The notes below the pieces were generated by a model. It did no database searches. It was not told where the DNA came from and worked only from the letters and a program-made list of their open reading frames with translations. A DNA stretch of 64,000 bases, taken from assembly GCF_001644665.1 (NCBI RefSeq), contig NZ_CP011393.1, forward strand, positions 890,001-954,000, written 5' to 3'. Of the stretch, positions 18,785 to 28,149 are shown piece by piece (positions within the stretch are counted from its first letter, which is position 1; every line of letters begins with the position of its first letter). Source of the stretch: Fervidobacterium pennivorans. Lineage in GTDB: Bacteria > Thermotogota > Thermotogae > Thermotogales > Fervidobacteriaceae. A program made the position numbers and the translations under genes.

Positions 18785-19957
18785 TTGACAAATGTAGAGA
18801 AAAAACTCAATAGTATTATTGGAAATTTGATAAAGCAAAATGCATTCTATGGCTATATTCTGATGGGTTCAAAATACAAGGAAGGTAACGTAAAGAACTT
18901 AGCGATAACCGTTACTCGGAATGGAGATTTGTTGTTCATTTACAATCCTGTAAGTATCGCCTCAAAGAGTGAATTGATGGTTGAAGGATTAATTTTGCAT
19001 GAGCTCATGCACTTTATCAACAGACATTATTTGATAAAACCTAAAGATAGACGTGATAAGGCAGTTTGGGACCTTGCAAAAGATGTTGCGATAAATCAAT
19101 TCATACCTCAACTCGATGCGCTTAGTGTACCTCTGAACGTTCTTATAGAAGAAGGTCACGGGACAGATAACGACATAATTTTCGCAGGTCCTCCCATGAA
19201 TATGCTAAATAAAACAGCGGAAGAATATCACAATTACATAATAGAAGAATTTATGAAACGTGGGAATTTCGACATCGAAGCAATTGCAGAGAAACTACCA
19301 GACAACCATGAATTTACAAGTGACTTACCCATTGAAATGGTTGTCGAGCTCATGGAGCAAAAGGTAGGAAAAGCCTTCAATCTATTTGGCGGTGAGTTAC
19401 CATCTGGAATGAAACAAAATATTGAACTTTCCATCCGAAAACCCTTGATTAATTGGGAAGTTGCTATTAGAAGATTTGTAGGACTTTCTCAAAGAGGAGA
19501 CAAATACCCAACACCACTGAGACCTAATAGACGATACGATGACCAACCTGGCTGGAGATACATTTACGTTCCAAAGTTATGCGTCATCATAGACACTAGT
19601 GGCAGTATTCTTGAAGAGGAGATAAATTCCTTCATGAGTGAATTGGATGCAATTGCAAGACAAGAGGTTTCGTTAAAGGTAATTCAAGTTGACAAATCTG
19701 TCACATTTGTTGGTGATTACAAGCCTGGAGGTTGGAAAGATTTCGAAATTTACGGTGGGGGAGAAACAGACCTCCAACCTGCTGTAGATATGGCTGAGAA
19801 TCAGTTCAGAAGCGAAGGTATAATAATTTTCACAGATGGATACGTTGACCTTCCAAAGGTTAGTAGGAGGGTACTTTTTGTGTTGAGCAAAAAGCATAAC
19901 CCGGATTTCTACATGGATGCAAAACGAATTTACGGAAGTGTCTACATTATTGATTAG
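18785..19957 (+). CDS. VWA-like/metallopeptidase-like protein (DUF2201 type)
   Basis: A 390-residue cytoplasmic protein in two parts. The N-terminal half holds a zinc-peptidase-like HELMHFINRH (HExxH) near residue 75. The C-terminal part is von Willebrand A-like with a MIDAS motif DTSGS near residue 265 and a later TDG. This pairing is that of the DUF2201 family. Relatives often sit beside an AAA+ MoxR-type ATPase, but none is next to it here. The target is unknown. The start is TTG, weakly supported by an upstream GGGGG, and may be off by a few codons. It is followed 44 bases later by mutS2. Confidence 0.82.
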   Translation: MTNVEKKLNSIIGNLIKQNAFYGYILMGSKYKEGNVKNLAITVTRNGDLLFIYNPVSIASKSELMVEGLILHELMHFINRHYLIKPKDRRDKAVWDLAKDVAINQFIPQLDALSVPLNVLIEEGHGTDNDIIFAGPPMNMLNKTAEEYHNYIIEEFMKRGNFDIEAIAEKLPDNHEFTSDLPIEMVVELMEQKVGKAFNLFGGELPSGMKQNIELSIRKPLINWEVAIRRFVGLSQRGDKYPTPLRPNRRYDDQPGWRYIYVPKLCVIIDTSGSILEEEINSFMSELDAIARQEVSLKVIQVDKSVTFVGDYKPGGWKDFEIYGGGETDLQPAVDMAENQFRSEGIIIFTDGYVDLPKVSRRVLFVLSKKHNPDFYMDAKRIYGSVYIID

Positions 19958-20001
19958 AAATTGACTAGAAATGGAAAAATAGAGTAGTAGGAGGAAAAGG
20001 A

Positions 20002-22437
20002 ATGGAGGAACTTCGGAAGAATTTACATAATGATACAGACGATAAAGATACAAATGAAGAAGAGAAGCTTGAGTACTTAGAATTTCTAAAGAAAAAAATA
20101 GAGTACCATTTGGTATTGGAAAAGTACAAAAACCTGTGCTACTCTTCGTTAGGAAAAGAGTACTTGGATTCTTTGCATCCATATAACGTTGATGCTCAAC
20201 AAGAATTGTCATATGTTGCTGAACTTTGCGACTTCGTACGCGCAAATGGTTATCCATCATCCGATGCTTTTATTGATGTGAGACATATTTTACAAAAGGT
20301 CGCAGACGGGTTATTGGTAGATGGCGAGGAATTCATCCTACTACTCAGATTTCTCATAGGTGTCAAATCGTTAAAAGAAATCTTTAAAACCCAAAGATTA
20401 CTGACTTTGCAAAACTCTGTTACAAATCTTGTGCTAAAAATTGGCAATTACGACGAAATTATAGAGAGAATCAAACAGGTTATCGACGAAAACGGAAAGA
20501 TTAAGGATAGTGCCTCTTTACTTTTAAAGAACATCAGAAATGAGTATGCTGAAACACTGCGAGAAATACGTAAACGCGTTGAACGCTTCATCTCCCAGCA
20601 TCAAAACTTACTCCAAGAGGCTACTTATACAATAAAAAACGATAGGTACGTCCTTCCGATAAAAGCCAACGAGCGTGGAAGATTGAAAGGTATTGTTCAC
20701 GGGAGTTCTTCTTCGGGTTCTACTTTGTATTTTGAGCCGGAAGAACTTATACCACTGAACGATAAGTTGAGGATATTAACTGAGGAAGAAGCTAAAGAAG
20801 TGGCAAGAATTCTCAGAGAACTGACATCAAAAGTCTTTGACAGATTACAATCACTTTTGGGGGATATCGAGGTTTTAAAAAGACTGGATGGCTTATTCGC
20901 AAAAACTCGATACGTTATTGAGAAAGGTGCCCAAATAATTATTCCAGGTGGAAATTACTTGAAACTTTCAAAAGCGAAGCATCCGTTGATACCTGAGGAT
21001 AAAGTTGTGCCTATCGACATTGAACTACCAACAGATAAGCTTGGAATAGTGATAACTGGACCAAATACGGGCGGAAAAACTGTCTCCCTTAAGACAATAG
21101 CCTTATCAATAATCTTAGCACGAAGTGGTTTTCCTGTGTTGGCAGGTGAAAGTTCCAGGATTCCGGACTACGATGTCTACGTTGATATCGGAGATAGTCA
21201 AAACATTTTAGAAAACCTGAGCACTTTCTCTGGCCACATTGTAAACATCGTAAGAGCTCTGAAATTGGCTGACGAAAACTCAATCGTTCTCATCGACGAG
21301 CTTGGTTCCGGTACAGACCCATACGAGGGAAGTGCCATTGCACTTGGTATAATTGAAGAACTTATCGCAAGGCGTATAAAATTCATCGTTACAACGCACC
21401 TAACACCTGTTAAACTTTACTCAATGAGCCACGATAAGTTAATCACAGCCTCTATGGAATTTGACCCAGAGACATTATCGCCTAAATACAGAATCCTAAT
21501 GAACATCCCAGGTGCATCTCATGCATTTGAAATTGCACAAAAATATGGTTTGGATGAATCCATTTTGCAAAGGGCAAAGGAACATTTAGATGAGGAACAC
21601 GTTAGAATAGATGAGTTGATAAAAAGTTTGAATAAGCATATTAGTGAACTTGAAGAAAGGAAACGCGAACTAGAAAATACTTTGCGTGAATATCAAAGAC
21701 AAAAACGCGAATTTGAAGAAAAATACAAACTCTTGAAGATTAAAAAAATGGAGGAATTCGATAGAGAACTCAGAGAGGTTTATAAAGACATCCAAAAGGC
21801 AAAGAGAGACCTGCAAATTACCTTGCAAAGTAAGAATACAGAGAGTGAACAGCTTATTAAGAAGAGACTCAAAGAAATCGAAGGTGAAGTCAAGCACATT
21901 GAGGAAGTTCAAGAAAAATTGGAAAAAGTGTTTTACGAAACTGCACTATCAGAAGAAGAAAAAACCATCGGGGTCGGTGATTACGTTAAGCTCATCGACG
22001 GTACTGCGGTTGGTAAGGTTGTCGACGTAAAAGGTTCTAAGGTTATCGTAGATTTCAATGGAATAAAGTTGGAAGTAAAACCAGAAAAACTAAAAAGAGT
22101 TGCAACACAGACCGTTGTAACTTCAGGAAGTTCTCAATCAAAAACAGAAATAACAAACGAAAAAAGAATACCAACAAAAGTTTACTCGTCGCCACTAACG
22201 AAAAACGAAATAGACGTTCGTGGTATGACAGTAGAGGAAGCAGTTGAGAAAATCGATGAATTTATAGACCAGCTTCTAATGTCCGATTTCACAACTGGGT
22301 ATATAATACACGGAAAAGGAACAGGTAAACTTGCAACAGGTATATGGAGCTATCTGCGTCATGACAAACGTATCAAGAATTACCGTTTTGGTAGACCAGA
22401 TGAAGGTGGAGTTGGTGTGACAGTCATAGAGATATAA
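20002..22437 (+). CDS. mutS2: MutS2 ATPase/endonuclease
   Basis: An 811-residue MutS2 that lacks the mismatch-binding N-terminus of MutS1. The core has Walker A GPNTGGKTVSLKT near residue 353 and Walker B VLIDELGSGTDPYEGS near residue 430. A long charged coiled coil spans about 530-640. The C-terminal Smr nuclease domain begins at EIDVRGMTVEEA and has HGKGTGKLATG. The family limits recombination or acts on collided ribosomes, depending on the organism. The ATG follows AGGAGGAAAAGG. Confidence 0.95.
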   Translation: MEELRKNLHNDTDDKDTNEEEKLEYLEFLKKKIEYHLVLEKYKNLCYSSLGKEYLDSLHPYNVDAQQELSYVAELCDFVRANGYPSSDAFIDVRHILQKVADGLLVDGEEFILLLRFLIGVKSLKEIFKTQRLLTLQNSVTNLVLKIGNYDEIIERIKQVIDENGKIKDSASLLLKNIRNEYAETLREIRKRVERFISQHQNLLQEATYTIKNDRYVLPIKANERGRLKGIVHGSSSSGSTLYFEPEELIPLNDKLRILTEEEAKEVARILRELTSKVFDRLQSLLGDIEVLKRLDGLFAKTRYVIEKGAQIIIPGGNYLKLSKAKHPLIPEDKVVPIDIELPTDKLGIVITGPNTGGKTVSLKTIALSIILARSGFPVLAGESSRIPDYDVYVDIGDSQNILENLSTFSGHIVNIVRALKLADENSIVLIDELGSGTDPYEGSAIALGIIEELIARRIKFIVTTHLTPVKLYSMSHDKLITASMEFDPETLSPKYRILMNIPGASHAFEIAQKYGLDESILQRAKEHLDEEHVRIDELIKSLNKHISELEERKRELENTLREYQRQKREFEEKYKLLKIKKMEEFDRELREVYKDIQKAKRDLQITLQSKNTESEQLIKKRLKEIEGEVKHIEEVQEKLEKVFYETALSEEEKTIGVGDYVKLIDGTAVGKVVDVKGSKVIVDFNGIKLEVKPEKLKRVATQTVVTSGSSQSKTEITNEKRIPTKVYSSPLTKNEIDVRGMTVEEAVEKIDEFIDQLLMSDFTTGYIIHGKGTGKLATGIWSYLRHDKRIKNYRFGRPDEGGVGVTVIEI

Positions 22438-22473
22438 TTTAAGATGCCTACACAGTAACCGGAGGTGGAATCC

Positions 22474-24576
22474 TTGATATTTGCGTTAGACATTGGTACC
22501 AGGAAAATCGCAGGTTTACTTGTCGATATGGATGAAAGTGGTAAAATGATTGTTCACGACGTGATAGTTAGAGAGCACGAGCATAGAGCAATGCTTGATG
22601 GTCAAATCCACGATGTTGAGAAGGTTGCAAGGGCTGTAAGTATTGTAAAAAGTGAATTAGAAAGCAGAAATAACGTTAAACTCGAAAAAGTGGCGGTTGC
22701 ACTTGCAGGTAGATTTCTTAAAACATATTTTGGCGAAGCATCCGCAGACGTGAGTGAGACTGGAGAAATAACTTCAGATATCGTAACAAAATTAGAACTC
22801 GAAGCAGTAGCAAATACCATGGATAACGTTGAGCCAAACATGTACTGTGTTGGATACTCTGTTGTGAGATACGAATTGGATGGAATGTGGTTCAAAAAAA
22901 TAGAGGGATTAAAAGGTGGAAAAGCAAGTGTCAAAGTCGTTGCTACGTTTTTGCCAAGTCACGTAGTTGAAGCTATGCTATCGGTATTAAGAAAAGTTAA
23001 TCTTACAATAACCCATTTGACGCTTGAGCCTATTGCTGCTGTGAACATAACCGTTCCTGAAGATTTGAGAATACTTAACATTGCATTGGTTGATGTAGGT
23101 GCAGGAACTAGTGATATTGCTATATCAAAAGAGGGGACAATTATCGCGTATGGTATGGTTCCTCTGGCAGGTGACGAAATTACAGAGGCCATAACTAAGA
23201 ATTTCCTACTCGACTTCTCAACAGCAGAATATGTAAAACGCAACCTCGAAACAAGTGAAATACTACGAGTTAAAAATATCCTCGACAAAGAGAAAGAAAT
23301 AAGAAGAGAAGACGTAATAAAAGCTATAGAACCCATCGTAGATTATATGACAAAGCAGATTGCAGACGAGATAGTAGAACTCAACGGTGGAAAACCTCAG
23401 GTGGTTATGATTGTCGGTGGAGGTGCTAAAGTACCAATCTTTGCAAGTCATTTGGCTAAACACCTTGATATGGATGAAGAATTTGTTTCACTAAAGATGG
23501 CAAAGAATTTGGATTTCGTTGATAAGACCGGTCAAATCGTTGGAAGTGAGTTTATAACACCACTTGGTATTGGGTACACAGCTCTGACAAAAACGGGCAG
23601 TGTATTTGAATATGTGACTGTAAATGGCGAAAGGGTTCAGCTTATCGGATTTAGAGGAACATACACTGTCTGGGAAGTATTAGCGCAGATGGGTAAAGAC
23701 ATCCACTCGTTGCTTGGAAAACCTGGAAGGTCAGTTGTTATAGAGATAAATGGCAACCCGGTAGTTATAAAAGGTAAAATGCCAGTCCCAGCGAGCGTTA
23801 AAATCAACGGTGTTGAAGCTACGCTGCGTGATACTGTTAAGCACGGAGATATCATAGAGGTTGGTGAAGCTATTGATGGAGAAGACGCTAAACCAATGTT
23901 GTATGACTTAATAAAACCCATATACCTGCGTTCGATTGAAACGGATAAGGTTATAGAATACTACCCAAAAGTAAAGCTGAACGGAAAAGAGGTATTTCAA
24001 AATACCGAACTACACGATGGTGATACAATAACGTATGAAAGAGTTACCGTACGAGAGATAAGGGAATTTTTGAGTCAGGATTTGATAAGGATAGAGTACT
24101 CAGTAAATGGAGTTTACAAAGAAGCTTACGCTGGAGAAGTAAAAATTTTCAAAGACGACTTAGAGCTAAGAGATGAGAACACAGTCGAACCAGGAGAAGA
24201 ATTAAAATATGCACTTGTTTTGAACTATCCAAAAGTTCGTGACCTTCCAGAAATGGAAAAGGTGAGTATCGTCATAAAAGTCAATGGTCAACCGACGGTC
24301 CTAACGAAAGACGGTGTTTTAGTGTGGGTCAACGACCAACTCGTGACTCCAGACTACGAGATTAAAGATGGAGACAAGATAAAAACACAAATACCTGAAG
24401 AGCAAAACTTCATTGTTGCAGATGTTCTAAGATTATTTGATTTTGATCCAAGAAAAGTCGTAAGGTATACCCTACTCAAAAACGGAGAGAAAGCTGGATT
24501 TACAGATATTTTGAATAGTGGTGATGAAATAATATTCGAATACGAAACTGCAGAATCTCTGGAAAGCGAAAATTAA
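22474..24576 (+). CDS. Long FtsA-like actin-fold ATPase
   Basis: A 700-residue protein. The first 400 residues are an FtsA/PilM-like actin fold: phosphate loop DIGTRKIAGLL at the start, VDVGAGTSDIAIS near residue 210, and a VMIVGGGAKVP adenosine motif near residue 310. The remaining 300 residues are repeated small beta-grasp-like units (INGNPVVIKGKMPVPASVKINGVE is one, quoted only in part elsewhere) with the recurring pattern NG.......V..GD.I. Firmicutes have proteins of this build with unclear roles in envelope or division. I chose TTG 22474, seven bases after GGAGGT, over GTG 22465, which lies within that site. Confidence 0.75.
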   Translation: MIFALDIGTRKIAGLLVDMDESGKMIVHDVIVREHEHRAMLDGQIHDVEKVARAVSIVKSELESRNNVKLEKVAVALAGRFLKTYFGEASADVSETGEITSDIVTKLELEAVANTMDNVEPNMYCVGYSVVRYELDGMWFKKIEGLKGGKASVKVVATFLPSHVVEAMLSVLRKVNLTITHLTLEPIAAVNITVPEDLRILNIALVDVGAGTSDIAISKEGTIIAYGMVPLAGDEITEAITKNFLLDFSTAEYVKRNLETSEILRVKNILDKEKEIRREDVIKAIEPIVDYMTKQIADEIVELNGGKPQVVMIVGGGAKVPIFASHLAKHLDMDEEFVSLKMAKNLDFVDKTGQIVGSEFITPLGIGYTALTKTGSVFEYVTVNGERVQLIGFRGTYTVWEVLAQMGKDIHSLLGKPGRSVVIEINGNPVVIKGKMPVPASVKINGVEATLRDTVKHGDIIEVGEAIDGEDAKPMLYDLIKPIYLRSIETDKVIEYYPKVKLNGKEVFQNTELHDGDTITYERVTVREIREFLSQDLIRIEYSVNGVYKEAYAGEVKIFKDDLELRDENTVEPGEELKYALVLNYPKVRDLPEMEKVSIVIKVNGQPTVLTKDGVLVWVNDQLVTPDYEIKDGDKIKTQIPEEQNFIVADVLRLFDFDPRKVVRYTLLKNGEKAGFTDILNSGDEIIFEYETAESLESEN

Positions 24577-24890
24577 ACTTTCAAAACTTCTATCTTTATA
24601 GAAATATGCTGAAATCTTTCGATAGCTACAATCTCAGATTGCGAGCTTTCCATTGCGTTGTTTAACTTTGGAAAGCTCGCATTTTTTACATTATCGATAT
24701 TAAATTTAACAAGAGTATAATATCTTTTGACAAATGATCTTAAGCAAGTGCATCTTGAACTTCAGCCCTAAATTTTCTTAACATGTGCTTAACGGTTTTC
24801 TGTTAGCGTAAGTATAAGAGGTTCGTTTCTCAAGCATTTAGTGTAGATTTTTGATTTGATTTCCTTATCAGGTAAAAGGGAGGTGGCTGT
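24577..24890 (+). promoter_or_regulatory. Intergenic region with terminator and putative promoters
   Basis: This 314-base gap holds a terminator (listed separately), then GAGTATAATA with TATAAT at 24716-24721 and a perfect TTGACA at 24727-24732 that lacks a good -10. A half-match to the island's operator, AACATGT (24780-24786), and its loose inverted partner TTAAGCA (24740-24746) are also seen. Which promoter drives the binding-protein gene is not settled. Confidence 0.4.
24640..24687 (+). terminator. Hairpin terminator after the FtsA-like gene
   Basis: Arms TGCGAGCTTTCCA (24640-24652) and TGGAAAGCTCGCA (24669-24681) are followed by TTTTTT. Confidence 0.92.
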
Positions 24891-26192
24891 ATGAAACGGT
24901 TCTTGGTGGTTTTATTGGCTCTTATGGTAGTGGGATTTGGTTTTTCGGAAGTAAAGATTCAGTTTTGGCATGCAATGGGCGGATGGAGGATTGAACTTAT
25001 TCAAGGAATGGTCAATGATTTCATGAAAGCCAACCCAGACATCAAGGTAGAAGTCCAGTATGTTGGAAGCTACGAAGAAATCCTTGCTAAGACAGTTGCT
25101 GCGTTACAGGCAGGTACCCCTCCACACGTTGTCCAACTAAACGAGATCAGTACCAAAAAAATGATAGACAGTGGAGTTATAGTTCCAGTGGAGGATATGA
25201 TAAAAAAAGATCCATCTTTTGACAAAAAGAAACTCCTACCACAGGTCTTAAATTATTACAGCATCGGTGGGAAGCTTTATTCAATGCCTTGGAATAGTTC
25301 AACACCACTTTTGTTCTACAACAAAACAATGTTTAAACAAGCCGGACTTGACCCAAACAAACCTCCGAAAACCTTCAGTGAGGTAATTACATATTCTAGA
25401 AAACTTGTGAAAAAGGATGACAAGGGTAACATAATTAGAACAGGCATTACGTGGCCATTGTACGCTTGGTTCTTTGAGCAATGGATGGCTGAACAAAACA
25501 AGCTTCTTGTCGATAACAACAACGGAAGAACTGGAAATCCCACTAAGGTTTTGTTCAATAACGAAGCCGGCTTGAGAATAATGGAATTTTGGAACACGTT
25601 AACAAAAGAAGGTTTGATGATAAACACAAAGAAAGGAGATTGGACGGCTGCCAGACAACTCTTTATCTCACAAACAGTTGGTATGATTATCACATCAACC
25701 TCTGATGTCGCTCTACTTCTTAGTGAATCACAAAAACAAGGATTTGAAATTGGAGCGGCATATATTCCCATCCCAGATGGTGTGCAAAGAGCTGGTGTAA
25801 TTATAGGTGGAGGAAGTTTGTGGCTCATAAAACAGAAAAATCAAGCTGAGGTAGAAGCAGCATGGAAGTTGATTAAGTACCTTGTTGATGTAGAACCACA
25901 AATAACTTGGCACAAGGGAACTGGTTACTTCCCAGTAAGGCTTGATGCCAAAGAAAAACTGGAAAAGGAAGGATATTACAAAGAAAACCCGCTCCACTAT
26001 ATTGCTATTAAACAACTCCTTGATACAATACCGTCTTATGCCACGATGGGTGCAGTTGTCGGAGCATTTCCAGAAATACGAAGTGCCATAGAGAATGCTG
26101 TGGAAAAGATGATAAACGGTCAACTAACACCTAAACAAGCACTAGAAGAGGCTGAGAAAGAAGCCAATAAAGCTATTAAGCAGTACTTCTAA
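24891..26192 (+). CDS. ABC sugar transporter, substrate-binding protein
   Basis: A 433-residue family 1 solute-binding protein. A signal peptide (KRFLVVLLALMVVGFGFS) is followed by VKIQFWHAMGGWR, a typical first strand of UgpB/MalE-like proteins. It would capture a sugar or sugar phosphate outside the inner membrane and hand it to the two permeases that follow. Its substrate is not shown by the sequence. A hairpin directly after it (26206-26236) probably lowers expression of the permeases relative to this protein. It opens the carbohydrate island. Confidence 0.9.
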   Translation: MKRFLVVLLALMVVGFGFSEVKIQFWHAMGGWRIELIQGMVNDFMKANPDIKVEVQYVGSYEEILAKTVAALQAGTPPHVVQLNEISTKKMIDSGVIVPVEDMIKKDPSFDKKKLLPQVLNYYSIGGKLYSMPWNSSTPLLFYNKTMFKQAGLDPNKPPKTFSEVITYSRKLVKKDDKGNIIRTGITWPLYAWFFEQWMAEQNKLLVDNNNGRTGNPTKVLFNNEAGLRIMEFWNTLTKEGLMINTKKGDWTAARQLFISQTVGMIITSTSDVALLLSESQKQGFEIGAAYIPIPDGVQRAGVIIGGGSLWLIKQKNQAEVEAAWKLIKYLVDVEPQITWHKGTGYFPVRLDAKEKLEKEGYYKENPLHYIAIKQLLDTIPSYATMGAVVGAFPEIRSAIENAVEKMINGQLTPKQALEEAEKEANKAIKQYF

Positions 26193-26205
26193 TTTTTACC
26201 TTACG

Positions 26206-26236
26206 AAAATAGGCTGGCTCAGCCAGCCTATTTTTT
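26206..26236 (+). terminator. Hairpin between binding protein and permeases
   Basis: Arms AAAATAGGCTGGCT and AGCCAGCCTATTTT are followed by T's. Its place inside an ABC operon suggests partial termination. Confidence 0.85.
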
Positions 26237-26270
26237 AATCGCTTAATTGTCTTTCTGGGGAGTGACTGAC

Positions 26271-27137
26271 ATGAGAAAAGGGCTACCGTATTTCTTCATC
26301 TTACCAACGCTTATTATTATATCAATCTTTATATATTACCCAGCTTTTAACTCTTTCTATCTTAGCTTTTTCAAAGTTTCTGTGTTTGGGAACAGAAAAA
26401 CCTTCGTTTGGTTCGATAATTATATAGAACTATTTTCGGATGAAAGATTTGTAAGGTCATTTTTATTTACCATAGTATTCACCGTGGTAACTGTCGTTGT
26501 ATCAATTTTCCTTTCGTTCTTTATAGCCCTACTTCTCAATCAAAAAGTTCCAGGAGTTCGATTATTCAGAACACTTATCTTTGCACCATATGCTGTATCA
26601 ACCGCAGTTGCAGGAGCCTTGTGGGGATTTATGTTGAACCCCGTCGTGGGCCACGTGAATTACTTGGTAGCAAGGCTTTTCGGTATCCAGGTGAACTGGA
26701 TTACAACTATTCCGTACGCCGCCTATGCAGTAATCATTGCAGCAATATGGAAGACTTTACCATTCAACATTATCTTTTACTTAGCAGGACTTCAAAGTAT
26801 TCCGGAAGAACTTGTAGAAGCAACCAAACTTGATGGAGCAAATGTGTGGATAAGAACATGGAAGTTAACTTTTCCCTTGCTTTCTCCTATAACATACTAT
26901 CTTGTAATAATGAGTATAATAAGCGCCATGTTCCAATCATTTGCAATAATAGATGTCATGACTCGTGGTGGTCCTGGTGATTATACAACAAACATAATAT
27001 ATAGAATTTACCTGGATGGGTTTAGATTCTCTAAAACTGGACTAGCATCGGCGGAAAGTGTTATACTTTTTCTAATAATGGTTGTAGTCACAACTGTGTA
27101 CTTTAAATTTGGACAGAAAAGTGTGCATTATCAATAG
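26271..27137 (+). CDS. ABC sugar transporter permease, MalF type
   Basis: A 288-residue inner-membrane permease with six hydrophobic helices and the EAA coupling loop (VEATKLDGA near residue 190) that contacts the ATPase. The ATG at 26271 follows GGGGAG. An in-frame TTG at 26247 overlaps that ribosome site and is rejected. It works with the next permease and the preceding binding protein. No ATPase gene is adjacent. Confidence 0.9.
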   Translation: MRKGLPYFFILPTLIIISIFIYYPAFNSFYLSFFKVSVFGNRKTFVWFDNYIELFSDERFVRSFLFTIVFTVVTVVVSIFLSFFIALLLNQKVPGVRLFRTLIFAPYAVSTAVAGALWGFMLNPVVGHVNYLVARLFGIQVNWITTIPYAAYAVIIAAIWKTLPFNIIFYLAGLQSIPEELVEATKLDGANVWIRTWKLTFPLLSPITYYLVIMSIISAMFQSFAIIDVMTRGGPGDYTTNIIYRIYLDGFRFSKTGLASAESVILFLIMVVVTTVYFKFGQKSVHYQ

Positions 27138-27161
27138 GTACCAAAGATGGTGGTGGTAAGT

Positions 27162-28001
27162 ATGAAGAAAAGTACGAGAAAAATTGTAAATACTATATTG
27201 GTAGAGACCGGACTTGTAGTATTCTCCATCTTCATGTTTGCTCCTATCTTTTTAGCTTTTACGATGAGCATTCAATCACCTGAATTCGTCTTTTCCTATC
27301 CACCGAAAATATTTCCACGAGGAATTCACTTTGAGAACTATTTGCAGGCGTTGAAGATGGTGCCATTTCTTAGAATGATGTGGAACAGCTTGACAATTGC
27401 TTTTTTCATAACTGTCGGAAAAATGGTAACCGGCATCCTTGCAGGATATGCATACGCCAATTTTAAGTTTAAAGGTGATTCTTTTACATTTGGACTTATA
27501 TTTGCAACGCTCTATATTCCTGCAGAAATTCTTTTAATTATACCTCTTTTTCAGATTATAAGTGAACTCAACTGGGTAAACACATATCAAGCTATGATCG
27601 TCCCATTCACAGCAAGCGCAACAAATGTTTTTCTTTTTCAGCAACACTTCAAAACAATTCCAAGAGACTTTGAAGACGCTGCAAGAATCGATGGTGCCTC
27701 ACCACTGCAGTACCTTATTAAAGTTGTTCTACCACTTTCTAGACCAGTTATAGGCGGAGCAGCGATTATTAACTTCACATATGCCTGGAATATGTATCTG
27801 TGGCCGATGATTGTAGCAATGAGAGATGACATGAAAACCGTTCAAGTGGCAATAAATATGATAATGAATGCAGAATCTTCCAACAATTGGGGTGTTATAA
27901 TGGCTGCAACTATGATTGCACTTCTCCCAACGTTACTTCTCTTTTTCTCATTGCAGGATCTCTTCGTTAAATCCCTAGTTGGAACTGGCTTGAAAGGTTG
28001 A
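27162..28001 (+). CDS. ABC sugar transporter permease, MalG type
   Basis: A 279-residue partner permease with six helices and an EAA loop (EDAARIDGA near residue 175). Its C-terminus ends LVGTGLKG, as MalG-type permeases tend to. An ATG at 27147 also fits, but GGTGGTGG sits just before 27162, which I prefer. The gap to the GH30 gene has a promoter, so this cassette seems to end here, though no terminator is seen. Confidence 0.88.
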   Translation: MKKSTRKIVNTILVETGLVVFSIFMFAPIFLAFTMSIQSPEFVFSYPPKIFPRGIHFENYLQALKMVPFLRMMWNSLTIAFFITVGKMVTGILAGYAYANFKFKGDSFTFGLIFATLYIPAEILLIIPLFQIISELNWVNTYQAMIVPFTASATNVFLFQQHFKTIPRDFEDAARIDGASPLQYLIKVVLPLSRPVIGGAAIINFTYAWNMYLWPMIVAMRDDMKTVQVAINMIMNAESSNNWGVIMAATMIALLPTLLLFFSLQDLFVKSLVGTGLKG

Positions 28002-28077
28002 AGATATTCATTTGTCATCTCGAAAAATGATTCCAGTCACTTTGAAGCTTAGCTTAAGGAAAATAATAATAATATCT

Positions 28078-28102
28078 ATGTAACATGTTACATGGTTATA
28101 AT
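28078..28102 (+). promoter_or_regulatory. Palindromic operator and -10 box ahead of GH30
   Basis: The perfect 16-bp palindrome ATGTAACATGTTACAT (28078-28093) ends three bases before TATAAT (28097-28102). It covers the promoter spacer, where a repressor would block RNA polymerase. Its sister site is at 31205-31220. The LacI-type regulator at the end of the island is the likely reader (inference). Confidence 0.75.
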
Positions 28103-28149
28103 TAGACCACAGATGCACCGTTTCGAATTCAGTCAAGGAGTGTCGGTTT

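Noticed and set aside
24740-24790. Possible third copy of the island operator
   Set aside because: Only AACATGT matches; the palindrome is broken and no -10 box follows at three bases.
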